The notes under the pieces: model-generated
Databases searched by the model: none
The model's input: only the letters and a program-made list of their open reading frames with translations
What the model was told of the DNA's origin: nothing
Part shown: positions 35,889-49,700 of the stretch, in pieces
How the letters are laid out: each line of letters begins with the position of its first letter
Numbering within the stretch: the stretch's first letter is position 1
NCBI GenBank assembly: GCA_030248135.1
Contig: JASANC010002574.1
Coordinates: 1 to 64,000 of the forward strand
DNA length: 64,000 nt
Origin: Theristus sp. LFF4_11
Taxonomy: Eukaryota > Nematoda > Chromadorea > Monhysterida > Xyalidae
Direction: 5' to 3'
Position numbers and translations under genes: made by a program

Positions 35889-38800
35889 TCATCGTCGTCT
35901 CCACGCCAGACGTATGGCTTCACGTAGATACAGCAGCAGTTCGAGCACGGCTTGTCTGACAAACAGTGATTGGCTTGGCAGTAAACTCGTGCGCTGCTGT
36001 TTCATAACGTAGGATGGAAAAACGGGCTTCGAGACTGGTGCATTGATTGGCGTTTCGTTGCAAAATGCAAATTGACGGTTACTGGACGTGACACAGCCAA
36101 CCAGCGCTCCTGATCCAAAAAAGCAGCGAACCAATCAACATGTGCTTGTAAATTCGCTGCAAAAAAACAACCCCACGCACTGTGATGTTCGTTGTCCACG
36201 ACGTCGTCGGCCCACGTGACGTGCGGCAGCGGATCGTGGTCAGTGGTTGAAGTGGCATCTTTGCGCGTTTGCACTTCGCCGTCGCTTTTCGAGTCGAGCG
36301 ACTTTGCTGACGACGGCCGCTGCAGACGCAGATGCAACGTCAGCTTTTGGTCCGCTCTGTCGTCGCTTTCACCGGCAACCACCACCGCTGTTGAATCGGC
36401 TGATTGCTGGATGTTCTGGGTCATGCTATCAGTTTGCTGGGCGTGATGATGACTTGATAAGAAGATACTTGAAAGGCGTAAAAATGTCAACTGCTTCGTC
36501 GTAAGAAAAAGATATGCTTTGGATGTCGGAAGTTCGTGACCTTTTTTGCTGATTTGTGTTTCCGCGTCAAACACACACACAACCTGGATCGAATTCATAT
36601 CATTCGTCACATCGAAAAAGCACGTAAAACAACCTGCCACTGAAAAAACACGAGCGAATGAAAAATGAGCTGACCCGAAATGCCGAAAACCAAAAACTGA
36701 AAAACACCAGCACTCGTCCAACTGAGATCAATTGAATAGCTGCAGTCAATAATGAAGAATTCAAAAACGTTTCAAAACAATATTCACACAAATTCATGAG
36801 CACCCTTTCACACGGAATCCTCGGATAGAGAAAACTAGAAGTGAACAAAAAAATCCAAAAACGTAACACAAGTGTTCGCAAAGAAAATGGGCAAAAGGGG
36901 AATCACAAAAAAGCTGTCACAAATTTTCAATCAAAATTCACCGCGCAGCACTTTGTTCACGTTCACTTTCATTTCAAGGGACGCTGGCTCGACCAGAATT
37001 TTGTGTCGTTCACGCCAAATGATTTTCGTACGACATTCGGCGGCGTGCAGAGCCTGGAAAATCTTTTTTGAAAACAACACCACACCAAGAACCACACAGA
37101 GCATGTGATTGACTGACTTCAAGTAACAATCTGGTAATGACAGAAAACAAAACCGAAATTGCAAAACCGCTAAAAGGAATATCGGACACACAAGCAGCAG
37201 TTCTGCATGTAACTAGCATTTTTGCTAGCTCACTAGTAGTTAGCGCCGTGTTTAAATATTGACTGGTTCGCCTACGGCACTATAGCGATCAGAAGATGGT
37301 GCCTTTATGAAGCAGCGCCGACCTGAAACTTTGACAGCATGCAAACACGGTGCCTGCCCTGCTCGGGAGTGTTCAGCAGCACACCGCGCACGTTGTACTC
37401 GGCGAACATGCTGGCAATGTCGAACTGAAAACAAAGTTCAAGTCGACAAATTCTGCCATTTTAGAATGTCGTTGATGGGCTATATATTAAAAAAAATTGT
37501 GTTGCGGAGAGTTACAAATTCCAGAAAACACGACATGGCGTGGCTCTGGAAAACTGAAAACCCTGAAGGCTTCGAGGGCAGCTGAATAAATATAGTTTTT
37601 TAAATTTTTAATTTTTTTCAAAGTTTTTCCACAACAACCTGATCGCACGACGGCGGCACACCACAAACGTCCACGCAACAATGAATGTCGACGTCGTCTG
37701 GAAATTATGAATTGAAGAGAACTAAGCAATAAAACCTACGCAATCAGCTGATTGGCTGCATATGCACTGGTTCAGCGATGCAGCGAACCAGCTTGACCGA
37801 GTCAAATTTTAGAATTCTGCAGTTCATTTGTTCCAGAAGAAGTTAGACAACCAATCACAACAGTGTGTGATGCAACGCAAAGCAAACGAACACACAAAAG
37901 ACGAACTTGCAGCAGACGCATTTCGCTTCACCAGCTCATCGTAGTCCACACCATGCAACACCGCTTGCACGGCGTGCTGCAGTTGGTCTGACGTTGGTTT
38001 GACGCGGCGCTGGAAGCGAACAAGAGGACAATGCTTGTGTTTTGCGAATGCTAAATGTCATGAACAATGTTTCAAAATGGTTACAATATAGGAACAGACA
38101 AACTAAAAGCGCGTCAACATCAGCATCTGCTGTTTGGGCTGATTTTTCAATAGAATGCGCTGAATTGATCGATAATACAGCCAATCAAGCTTCTTGGAAT
38201 GTTTGCTGTTTTCGTACGTGTTGCTGTGTTGTCCGCAAGATCGGCGGGCTCTGTTCTTCCGTGAGCACGCACTTCTCGTTCTCAATGGTCAGCGTCATGT
38301 TGAACGCACGCTGCACTCTGAAAATGTGCAAAGATCTCATTTTGAATGAAACTGTAATACAATGCGTCATTTGTTAAAAGTGCCGAAAAGCGGGCGGGCT
38401 ACCGGTAAATGTAAAAGAGAATTCTCAGAATGGGCAAGTTTCTATGTTTCTATGTCACACCACGGACACACTCTACTCAGTCGGTTGTTATGTTTTGTTT
38501 GGTTGTGCGACTAAATACATTTGCTTGCAGACGTTAAAATATTTCTAAATTAATTTGTTTATCGGAATTAGTTTTGTGTTTGAAGCGACTGCGCGCATCG
38601 ATCTCAAAGACTCGCCTCACAATTCCGGAATTTCTCGCGTCCAGCATGAAACTGCATTCTGATTATTATACTTTTTCCACAGTTTCAACAATCTATCACA
38701 AACAATCAGCTGATTGGCTGGTGCAAACGTGATACATGCGTTCGGCACAAGGCAGATACCGCCTCTGTAGCACAGCCTGCACAGAATGAATGCATCACGT

Positions 38801-40212
38801 GGTCACCAAACCAATCAGCTAAGTGTATATGAATATGATATAGACTACGACTACAGAGTTAAGACTGTATCAATCACAGATACAGTTCGTCAATGAAGAT
38901 TCACAGCACTCTGGTTCGCTCACTTTGAGCCGCACGCGAGCTGGCGTGTGCGCGACTCGAACCAGCTGAGAATGTTCTGGAGGATGTCGTCCAGTGCGCT
39001 CGACTGCCGACTGAATCGAGACAGCACGTTCTCGAGCAGCAGACCCTGCCGTGTCAGACCGTACTGCATCGCGAGCAGTTTCATCCAACCTGACCGAAAA
39101 CACTGTGCAACTGAACACAACAGTCAAACGAACACTGAACAACTGAAACTTTTGAGAACCGCTTCAATTCAGTGCTTGAATAGTCTGCCTCTCGCAATCG
39201 GTTATCAATCACACGTGTCTAAATGTTATGTTGTGTTGCACAGAGACTTTTAAAGCTTATCAGCAGACAGTGAGAATGAGAAACATGGTAGATACAGATT
39301 TAGATGTGTATTCACACGGTATTGGAAGTCTGGAACTCTAAATCTCAAAGATAAACAAAGTTTTTGAAGCAGAAAAAACGTTCCAGGTTCGACGAAAAAT
39401 GATATTTACTACCGTAGCGACGACAGAGCGAACTGTAGACTATAAAGCTGTGGACAACATCGCACTAAATTGAAGTGCACCGTTTTCTGGGTGGATGCCC
39501 CAGGAATCAATCTTTCGAACTGACCATATTCTTGGGCGTCCTTGTTTGGCAGAATGTGAAAAACGACGCAAACATCCGGATGTTCGTGGTGCACCGTTCC
39601 GTAGGCGTTTTCATTCGCTTGTTTGTCGCCAACGGGCAAACGTTGCACGAAACGGCATTCGGTCTGCAAGTTCGGTTTGGACGTTTTTTTGTCTGATGAT
39701 GATGCTGTTTTTTGGTGGCATTTAGACTTTGGAGTCCAAAAGCTGTTTTTTGTTTTGTAACGATGTCATCACCACTTCCAAGAAGCCACTCATCGTTTCA
39801 ACAAAAAAAATCTTATCACTTTGCTTTTTTTACCGAAGGATTGGAGAATCCGTCTTTTTTTACGAACCTGCAAACGAACGCTGCTGTTGTGTGCGACGGA
39901 CGATTCGTTCAATTTCGCCACAAACCAACTCATGAAATCGCTGAAAAACGAGACGGTTGGCAAACAAAACTGTTTTCACTTGGTGACTGAAAAAAAACAA
40001 AGAAAAACAAAAAAAACGCTGGTGGCATTGCTGTTTTTTTTTTAAATTTCGATTTTTGTTAAACAACCCTGTGCCAAACGAAACGAGTCAAACAAAAAAA
40101 GCAGTTTAACAAACGAAAACACAACAAACCGGAGTTGCAAGTCAGTCAAGCTCGTTTCATCGGTAGAACAAAGGACAGCCCATTTCGTCAGTGGAAGTCG
40201 CTCTCGCTCCAT
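35889..40212 (-). CDS. unrecognised multi-exon gene, minus strand
   Basis: Exons read high to low: 40212-40130 (start MERERLPLTKWAVLC), 39986-39868, probably one or more small exons not resolved, 39663-39413 (EHPDVCVVFHILPNKDAQEY), 39089-38924 (LLAMQYGLTRQGLLLENVL), 38317-38218 (FNMTLTIENEKCVLTEEQ), 38009-37952, 37697-37639 (DVDIHCCVDVC), 37424-37323 (FDIASMFAEYNVRGVLLN), 37053-36942 (KIIWRERHKILVEPASLE), 36633-36584, 36436-about 36080 and about 36039-35889 (FVRQAVLELLLYLREAIRL, stop). Phases agree from 39089 to 36436. The joins around 39868-39663, 39413-39089 and the last intron are unsettled. Total is about 550 residues, soluble, alternating beta- and helix-like segments, no signal peptide or membrane span. 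I do not recognise the family. It starts about 500 bp from COG3, in the opposite direction. Confidence 0.6.
38680..38867. mobile_element. TA-flanked MITE, copy 2
   Basis: Diverged copy in an intron of the minus-strand gene. The left end is CAGTTTCAACAATCTATCAC, then AATCAGCTGATTGGCTGG; the inverted right end is CCAATCAGCT...GTTAAGACTG followed by TA. It has the ATTC(T/G)G..GCACA internal motif of the family. Confidence 0.7.
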
Positions 40213-40713
40213 TGCTGTTTTCACAGTATGACTGGCGGTATGACTCTTTGACCTGTAAGTAGGTAGAACTTTTTCTGTAGAAAGTGTCTTTAACGCGCAT
40301 TTTCAGATGAAAGTACAAAAAATTTGATAACAAAAATTCGTTTTTGTGATTAACTAAAAAAAATAATTGAACCAATCCAATTCCAATCTCGATTAAAATT
40401 TCTTATTTATTTATTAATTTGTCCGTTTAAAAAAAGTTTAAAAAAAGTCGAACCGCACATTCAACAAAATTTCAAACACACGGTATTGTGGTAATGTCAA
40501 AAAAGATTATTTGTTGAACTTCCCAAAAATTATGTGCCAAAAAATGAAATTTCCAGAGCAAATTAGGGAAAAAAGTTCACGATCAAAATAAAAAGATAAG
40601 CATTTTTTCACATTTTGGTTTTGTTTTTGTACATCCTTCCTCCTGCATCTACATCAAACCAATCAGCCTTGGATACGTCATAGAGTCATACTGAAAAGGG
40701 ACAAATCAATGAC
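40213..40713. promoter_or_regulatory. divergent promoter region containing a dispersed repeat
   Basis: About 500 bp separate the ATG of the minus-strand gene (40212) from the COG3 ATG (40714), so both promoters probably lie here. No TATA box is obvious. Most of the COG3 side (about 40500-40680) is a copy of the dispersed repeat also found at 8165-8380. Confidence 0.5.
40500..40680. repeat. dispersed repeat, copy 2
   Basis: Shares with 8165-8380, in the same order: TTGTTGAACTT, ATGTGCCAAAA, CAGAGCA.ATTAG, GCATTTTTT and CCTTGGAT. It ends about 35 bp before the COG3 start codon, so it forms the proximal promoter or 5' leader. Confidence 0.55.
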
Positions 40714-43700
40714 ATGACGACCGCCACTGAGGCTGAGTCTCCTCCTCCAGCTTCGTTGATTGCGTTGCGCAACGAGACCACGGCAATGCTGGAGCCGCTT
40801 TGCGAAACGTGGCTATTCAAAAAGCGATTGGAAACTGAAAACGGCGAAACGGAAAAGTGGTCTTTTTTACCGGAGCAGCATATGGATTCCACGTTTTTTA
40901 CGGTATTGCTTTGTGTTGCCGTTTTTTGATTTGTTTAGCCGATTTCACCTCTGAAGATAAAACAATGGAAAGAACGTTTTATTGCGTTTCGTCACCAAGC
41001 TGTTTTGTTCGCGTCAAAATGGCCAGTTTAGTGACGCACGTCGGCGCGTGGCCGGCGCGTCCATTCGTGATATTCACTTCAGTTTAGTTTCAGTGGGTTG
41101 GTATGGTACCGGCAGCGGTTTCGATGGAAGCTCAAATTTGACTCAAATTTAATTCCAATTTAACTGCACCAACCAACCCGAAATTCGCAACCCGGCAATT
41201 TAACTAAACACAGCTGACAAAAACGTCATTCTTCTTTTTGTCAAGGCTTCGCATTCAAGCGAGTTGGCAGATTCTAGCGGTGCAGTCCAAAGTGCGCATG
41301 ATGGCCTTTCGCTGTCGGAAAGGTTTTTTTCATTGGTTCATCAATCATCATACATTTCTATGCTCTCATACCGTCTATCGGTTTGACCACAATCACCAAC
41401 AAGAACGTGATCAGAGATGTGCATAGGGTGTTCCTGGGGTGTCCCGGGACAGGCTAGCGTCGCGCGTCGCGCAGCGCCTGAGGGGATACGTCGCGCAGCG
41501 CCTCGGATGGAAGATACAAAATATTCACAAACGAAATAAATACTTATATGAAATAAAAAGTTAAAAATTCGAACATTTCAGTTGACTGACTAAAACAAAT
41601 CTTCAAAAGTACGTGTCTTGCTACTTTTGTAGGCTTAATGTATTTGTATTTGAAATCGCGCTGCGCAATAAGCACATTTACAGTGGTACAGATAACCAGG
41701 GTTTTTTGACGCGAAATCGTGCGCCAATGACGCAAAATAGTTTTGGATACCGCCAAAAATCGGTCGTTTGCGTCGCTTTTTCCGTTTCTCTCAATTTTTG
41801 AGGACTTCAAAAGAATGTTTTCACGTAAATTTGTCCCAAGATCCGAAATTTTTTAGCGGCGCAAGCCATGGACGGACACCTTATGTTTCGTTTGACAGTG
41901 GCAATCATGCAATAGTCATGAATTCATCGTTCGTTTTTTAGATTGTTCAGTGTTTTGTTGACAACGGTTCAATTCAATGTAACAATATTTTCGTTGTTTT
42001 AACCGTATCAACGATCACGTCCAAATAGCTTTTTGTTCGCTCCATTTCTGAACGTGTGTTTTTTTTAAATTTGAATGGGTGTCATAGACGCCGACATACT
42101 TTGGATGACATTCAAAAATCGTAAGGTAAAATGCGATCTCAGAACCTATTTTTTGAAAATTTTCTTCGCTGCGCGAAGACTTTACAAATTACCATTTTTC
42201 ATTTATTTTCAAAGGCAAAGTCGACTGCCGAACGTAAAAACCTTCAAAAATGTAAAACTTTCTTTTTCAGCACTTTAAAAAATATCTAAGAACTTTTCAC
42301 AACTTGTTATCATAACAAATCTTATTTTCAAGCGAGAAATCAAAATTTGGGTATCCCTCTGGACAACAAACACAAATTTTCAAACACTGTGTTAGTTTCA
42401 AGCAGTTTTGTTGTTGTTTGTCTGTCCACTCGTGGTTTACTGCCATGTTTTTCCTTCCAGATGGGTGCAATTTGCATCTTTTTGGCCATTTGAATCCGGT
42501 TTTTGGAAACCTACAATTGCATCGTAGAACTTTCAGTCAAAATGCAGAAATCATAAAAAATTGTTCATCAAAAAAGGTATTTTGCGGAGCAACTATCAAA
42601 ATTTTTCTTCGCTTCGCGAAGTCTGCCCCCAGTGTCCATTTATTTTTTCACTCGGGCATGTTCAAAGATCACCCAGGAGATGCAAGCTGCTGTGTTGTTT
42701 TGAATCTCAGAACGTTCCTTTTGCAAGGACTCTTCGCCTCAGGACTTTTGCAAGCACACAGCATACAGTCAGATGCAGTGTAGCCGTGTTTTTGAGAGGT
42801 CAGTTCTGTGGGACACAAAATTTGCGGGAAAAAATGTGGTGGGGTCGACGTCGCGCAGCAACCCGACCCGGGACAGGCTAGAATTGTCTGGCGTGCACAC
42901 CTCTGAACGTGATAACGCCAAAATCGTCATCAAAACCAAATCAACAGTCGAAAAAAAAATATCAGTCGTCACTGAACGCTGTTCAGTTTGCAGTTTTTAA
43001 GAGTTACCAGCATAAAAACCTTGTGTCTCGTTTGCCTGCAGTGCCGCTCAGCTGGATGACATCGCCCGATGCGCGCACGAAATCGCTGAATGCGGCGCGC
43101 GCGTCGACACTGTCGGTGGGCGTGTGCGGCGTTTGCAGGTGAACGTTCATCTATTTCCATTCATTTCATTTGAAACCCAAGAAATTCAGACCATAATCTA
43201 ACCAAATAAAAACCCAACAAAACATGGCGTTTCGACCTGAGCACAAGACGCCGAGCAATGGTGGTCTCTTCAGTTGTGCCCATTGCCCAAAAACTCAATA
43301 AAAAGGCTTGGTTAAAAATTCTTAATAGAGGCAAAACAAACATAAAATACAACAATACATCAATAACAGTGTGGAGCATAAAAGCAAAAAAGCAAAAACG
43401 TTTTACTTATTGTTACCAACTTTGCTGTTGTGCCGTTTGGCGGCGTCCCGGCCCTGATTGTTGGTTTAGAGTTGCCACGGTAGGCCTTTTTGGTCACGGT
43501 ACAGTTTACGGTTTGAGACGCAATTTTTTTCACGGTTTCGGTACGGTACGGTAAATTGAAAAGCTCAACGGTACGGTTTTCGGTACGGTTTGAAAAATTT
43601 TAAAATCGCACGGTACGGTTTCGGTACGGTTACCGTGGATTTTGAATTTACACGGGCGGTAAACCGTATTTTTACGGTTTGAAAATTAAAAAGTTTTAAA

Positions 43701-46700
43701 ATGCACTGTGCTTCACTTTTTATTTCTCTCTGTGCTATTTTGTTGTATTGTATGTCGCCGTTCTCGTTCAGTCAGACAAGCAATGGAAGCGGCAGTGGGA
43801 CAAAAACAAAACACAAACTTACACCATCTACCTACACCATAGCAAGAGTACAGGAAGACCCAACCGAAACCTAAATCTACCACATCACAAGGTGGACCAG
43901 CACAGCACCAGAGTCAGACCAGCTGAACCAACCCTGCGCTGCGTAAGGTGTGAAATCAAGATAATAAAGAAACAAATTGCACAGTGAATGGAGTTCAGTT
44001 GATGTGTGGACGCGGCGGGTGTGATTTTACGAATACGGAGATACGATCTGCCTGCGCTGCGTGCAATAATAATAAACGATTTTGAATTTACGCCATTGCA
44101 ACAAGCTACATTATTAATCGCCAAAGGGTTTGCTTTGCTCAACCAACATTACAGAACAGAGACAGTGAGTGACAGAGACAATACAAAACGTTTCAAATGT
44201 TTGTTTCAAGCTTTTCGATTAGGTGTCAATTCTATGTCAAAGATGATTCTTTTATAACTCTGTTTCGCTAATTTTGCAATCGTTGACAATTTTTTTGAAC
44301 TATTTGAATTTGCTGCCCCCGTTTGTTCTCGGTTAGTTAAGTTAAACTTGGTTAAAGTGAAGTCGTTCCCGTTAGACTTTTTCTGCGTGACATAAACTTG
44401 TTTAAACGTGACTTGATTGTTTGACAACTTCATTTTTCAAAGTCGCTAAGTTTGACCCGAAGAGGCCCCTTTATTTTTTTTATTTTACAGAACTGGCCGG
44501 GAATCGATACCCGTTTATTTGCACAATCCCATTTGTGTTTTTTATGCCCGCTTTTGCACAAAAATGTTTTTTAAACAATATTATTTCAGTTTCTACTGTT
44601 TAAAAATTGCAAATTTGTGTTCACCAAAATTTTGCTTTTTGAAAGTCACAGAATTTTAGTTAAAATCTTGTAAAAACTGCTGTTTGTTTAGTGTTCTCAC
44701 AGTCACAATCGATCTTCATGACCTGTTTTATTGTCACTAATTATTAATTAGCGCGTCTTTCATTTTAGTTTTTTAGTATACACCAAAAAAAACTAAAAAA
44801 AGTAATGTGAAAGCCGTTGATTTTTACAACGGCACAAAAAAAAACAAATAAAATTTTTATGTATCCGTGGGACATGCAACCTATATGATACCAACGAAAA
44901 ATCAAACGCACGCCACGCCACACACAGCGCACGCACACAAAAAAAGCTTGGTCAAACCGTCAATTTTGGAAAAAATACGACGGTTTCGGTACGGTTTGCC
45001 AAAATTTTGCCACGGTACGGTCAACGGTACGGTAATTGTATTTTGATGACGGTACGGTTTTCGGTACGGTTTGGAAATTTTAAAATCGCACGGTACGGTC
45101 ACGGTACGGTACGGTAAAACCGTACCGCCCGTATTTTTACGGTTTTTACGGTTACCGTGGCAACTATATGTTGGTTGGCGACATCGCTTTCCTCTTCGCC
45201 AGCACAGCAGCTTGATTCGATGGATCGACACGTGTGCGATTACTTGGGTGAATAGGGATCTTGAACTTTCCTGAATTCGACATTGAATCAAAACCGACCT
45301 TCAAAACAGAGCAACATCAACAAGAGAGGGACAAATCACATAACGTAGCAGGTACTCCAGTTTATAAACTGGATTGTAACAAACATAAAGCATAACGAAG
45401 TCAACACTCTTTCATTTTTTTATTCAACATCAAATAAATAAAAAATCATTTGTTGCAGAGCAATGAACTGATCATCGGCATAGATTCCGAACTTGAATAA
45501 CAGCGACTGATGATTCGATCGAATCCTGAAAAAGTTGCGCATGAGCATTTCCCTTTTATAACCATTGTCAATCAACTTTGATACCAGTTCCGCACATGAA
45601 ACGATTATAAAACGATAATAAAGTTCTTGTCTGAAGACCGTGTGCTCGTGCCGCAGTAATCGGGTGTTTGTGATGTTGCTGTTTGTTGCATTTGCATATG
45701 TGGACAATCGCACTGGCACCAGACGCACATGCGCACGTGTGGTGTTGGTTGGGTTGCTTTCTCACACTGTATGCCGATGTGCTTGTTGCTGATCATGCAA
45801 GATTATAAACTGACAGTTAAAAAAGGTGTGTCTCTGGAATTCAGTTGGTTCGTCCGATCCGATTAAAGGGAAATGCAACTATGAAACGTTTTCTCGTCGC
45901 GACATTTTACTTTCTGCTGGTTTCTTTACACTTTATTCACTTGTGCAGGAATGCTCTATCGTAAACTTTTTTCCAATGTCGAAAAAACAGTCTTTTTTTC
46001 AGGAGCAATACGACGCAGTGTCAGCAAAGACGAATTCCCTGCATGACGCGTGCGATCAATTGATGTCCGATCAGACACGATTGGCTGGATTGGCCGAGGA
46101 GATTCGAAGTCGACTCGCGTATTATGAGCCGGTCGACGGAATCATGCAGGTCGGCAGCTTTTGCTGATCGCAATCAGTCAGTCAGTCAGTTTATTCTGCA
46201 GTGCACGGCATAATACCAGAGAAGTGTAAGACACCATGAGTAGGCAAGCCAAAACACAACAGAAACAGAGAACACACAGTCAAGCAAGAATAATGCACAG
46301 AGAGACTAAAAGCAAAAACGCATTCAATACAAAGACAATCAACGTAATATGAGCAAAAGCGAATTACTGATAAAGCACGGCGGTACAATGGTGTCACGAC
46401 GACAGACAGGCACTTGCCGTTGCTTGCAGTCGCTGCCCGGTGGTTTGCTGTAACCAATTGCACGGTGGCAAGCGGTTGCGGCCGGGATGCCAATGTCGAA
46501 TCTGTGCACTTATGACCTAAGGCGTGTATCGTTCCCTCTTGTTCGGTCCCCCGACACGATCTTGCTTCGACAATAGTAACGTCTGCAAATGAGTACTTTG
46601 AAATTAAGGTCACGTTTTCGCAACAGTCTTCCTTGGCGACCAGGCAACCACTGATCGTCTGCCGGGATGTACAGCAAGCAATTATTTTTATTCATATTTT

Positions 46701-49700
46701 CGGACGGTGATGTGCTGCAGCGGAGTAAGATCGTGTCGAGGCTGAGTACGGTCATTGTGCTGCGGGCCCACATGTAACTTGAATAAAGTCAAGTCGCGTT
46801 TACCTCAGTTTCCAGTCCTTGTCTAAACAACATGCACTCATTTCATTGGATTAACCACATGATCTGTTCTCTCAGTTTCACGTAAAGGAAAGGAAGTGAA
46901 GTAGGGAACCATATCCATTAGCTTATAATTCCATTTAATATTTTCGCTCATATCCATTCGTAGCTGATGCACATATCAACTTTCAGAAACTGAACTCTGC
47001 TCATTTGTCGGTGACCAGCGAGGCGTTCACACGTTTACTCTCCTCCATTGACGAGTGCATGGTCTTCTTACGAAGTCAATCGGTGGGTTTCGGTTTCGGT
47101 TTTTTCAACCAAAACCCGATCTGGTTTTTTTCTCAGAAACCGGCGGTAATTTCTGCAAGAGTACAACGTTTAGGCATACATGTGGCCATTTTGTTCTCGC
47201 TTGGCACCATATCAAATTTAACACACGCAGATCGGCTAAATAAGCACACCAAATAAAAAACGCACTTTTTCGTTCTCAAGTATGCAAATTAAATTGTCAG
47301 GATTCTCACGAAAAAAAATTAATTCATGCAGCCCGACTGCAAAGAGTCGTCCGTATATTACGCGCGCTACCAACAGTGCCTGTCACGGGCGTTGAGTCTG
47401 GTGAAGTCGTTTATTTCGAGACGATTGCAGGAGACCGTCGATAATATTCGAGAGCAAACGCAGGTGGCCTACGCAACGATTGGCTGTATTTTTGAATGAA
47501 AAGCACTGATTAGTGATTAGTGTCTATAGACAGGTCCAAATGCAGAGAACCTTCATACAGTTTGGCTGATTTGATTCAAACAAAGCTTCCTTGAGTTTTG
47601 AGTCTTTCGTTCAACTTTTCAGAATCGAGCTTTTTTAAATGAAAGGATCACCATACTAGGAAGCAGACTCAGCAACCAGTAATGCACTTTCAAAGCAAGT
47701 CGACTGTTTTTTTTCTGGATCTGCGACTCCGTGGACTCACAGAAAATCAGTTTTATGCGTGACGCTGAAATTCACCGTTTGCCAACACTACCCTGGTCAC
47801 TGAAATACAGCAGAATCAATTGTGGCAATTTTGCATTGCTGCGTCAAGCAGAAATTTATTTTACCATCTGAATCACAAAACCAAAACAAAGAATATAAAT
47901 CACTGCGTAGAGAACGCCAAAACGCAGCGCGTCGGCAAGTTTCGTGTGCATTTTCAACTTTTTTTATCAAATTTCAGTCCGGCAACAAGGCGGTGAATCA
48001 AGACTCGGACGATTTGTTCACGCTTTATTACGGCGTGTTCGCCACTCACGCACCGACCATCCGCGCACTGATGGAAATGCTGGACTCGAAGTTCGCGAAT
48101 TCGGATGAGTGAGTTGTTGTTGTGAATCGGTTCGTTTCACAGCTTCCCTCCGGGGTCCAGAAAGAACATGCTGATTTCGCGGAATCGAATCATACCGCCA
48201 CGAACTGGCAACATGTGCAACCAGTTCAAATGGAAAATATCAGAGCTTAACACAGTTTGCTTTTTACGTTTGCAAAGTGCAATTATGCGATATCGTCGTT
48301 CAATAGTTTCCGAAAATTTCCCGTTCAACTGCTACCAAAATTTCTAAGTTCAAAAAAATTTTAATGTTAAAAACCGTTTTTTTTATTTTTTGCAAAAAAA
48401 TCGGAAATAAAACTGTCTTATGAAAAAAACATTTTGTTAGTAATGCAAACCGTACCGACACGAAACGTTTACGTGTCTGGCTGCGTTCATAGTTTCGTGC
48501 ATTTCAGATACGCGTGCGTGCTGAGCGACTGCCACGAGCTGTACTTTGCGCATCGTGACGCGCTGCTTCGACCGAGCGTCCAGTCGACGTTGACGGCGTT
48601 GAAGGCGCACTATCCAGCGAGCACCTGCAACTTGGTTGGTTGCTTGGTGTTTTCTGAAAAAAATTCAAAATTCTCTGAATAAAAGCATTGACCTTTCCGT
48701 CTGATTTCGGTGCATTCAATCAAAGCGTCTCATTTTTGGAATCACCAGCCTCAATTGTTTTCAGACCAGAGCCGGTTGCTCTGCATTGCTGCGCGTTTGC
48801 GACGACGAGTACCGTCTGTTTCGACAGTTCTTTCCGAGGCCGGCCGATTCGCTGCAGTGCGTGTTTTTTTTCAGAATTTCTTTTTTTTCTAACGTTTTTT
48901 TCGTTTTTCGGGATGTCTAAGTCAAGTGTCCATGCCTTTAACAGTCGGTCGATATTCGGTAGCCAGAGTCCAACAATTTAGCAGCGTGTATCTTGTCAGT
49001 GTCAGCGACTTGCCTGATCATTAAGGCAGCGTTTTTCCAAACAAGTTGCTCCCATCGTTTTTTTCATCACCTCCTGCACTGTGGTGGACGTTATTGCCGA
49101 GCAACCTCGTGGTGGTGGTGTGTGGTGTACCAGGCAGTGATGCCCGCAAACCGATGCCGCTCCATGGTTCACCACCAAGCCAGTAACAGCGCAGTTCGTC
49201 GTCTTAGGCCCGCCAGAGTTCTTGTTATGAAACGTGAATCTGAATCAACAAACGTAGTGAACTCATTGTTCTCCTATGCCCAAACTCCATTTCGCAGCGA
49301 CTTCACCGAGAGTCTCTGCATGCTTCTGTACGACCATCTGCGGCCGGCCGTCGTTCACATTCCGCACTTGGAGACGTTGACCGAAGTGTGCACGATCATC
49401 AAGGTGGAAATGATCGAGAATCGATGCTCGGATGAAGATGGTGCCTTGTGTCTGTTCAGTATTCGACTGCATTTCAGTAGAGTACGCTCCCTCGCACCAA
49501 ATGCTAAGATCGTGCACCATTCCAAATCAAATGTTGCAAGTTTATAAGATTGCTAAAACGGTTGTTTTACGGTGAAAGACCGTTTTTGTGGAGTTTTTTT
49601 TTGAGGTGGCAGTCGGTTTTTTACGGAGTTTTAACAGTGACCGATGGGTAAAAATCTGCAAGATTTGATTGGAAACGCGTGTGGAAAGAAAACGGACGAT

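Noticed and set aside
42418..42783. 121-residue frame inside hAT element 1 as a transposase
   Set aside because: Too short, lacks the hAT dimerisation or catalytic motifs, and has no ZF-BED-like cysteines.
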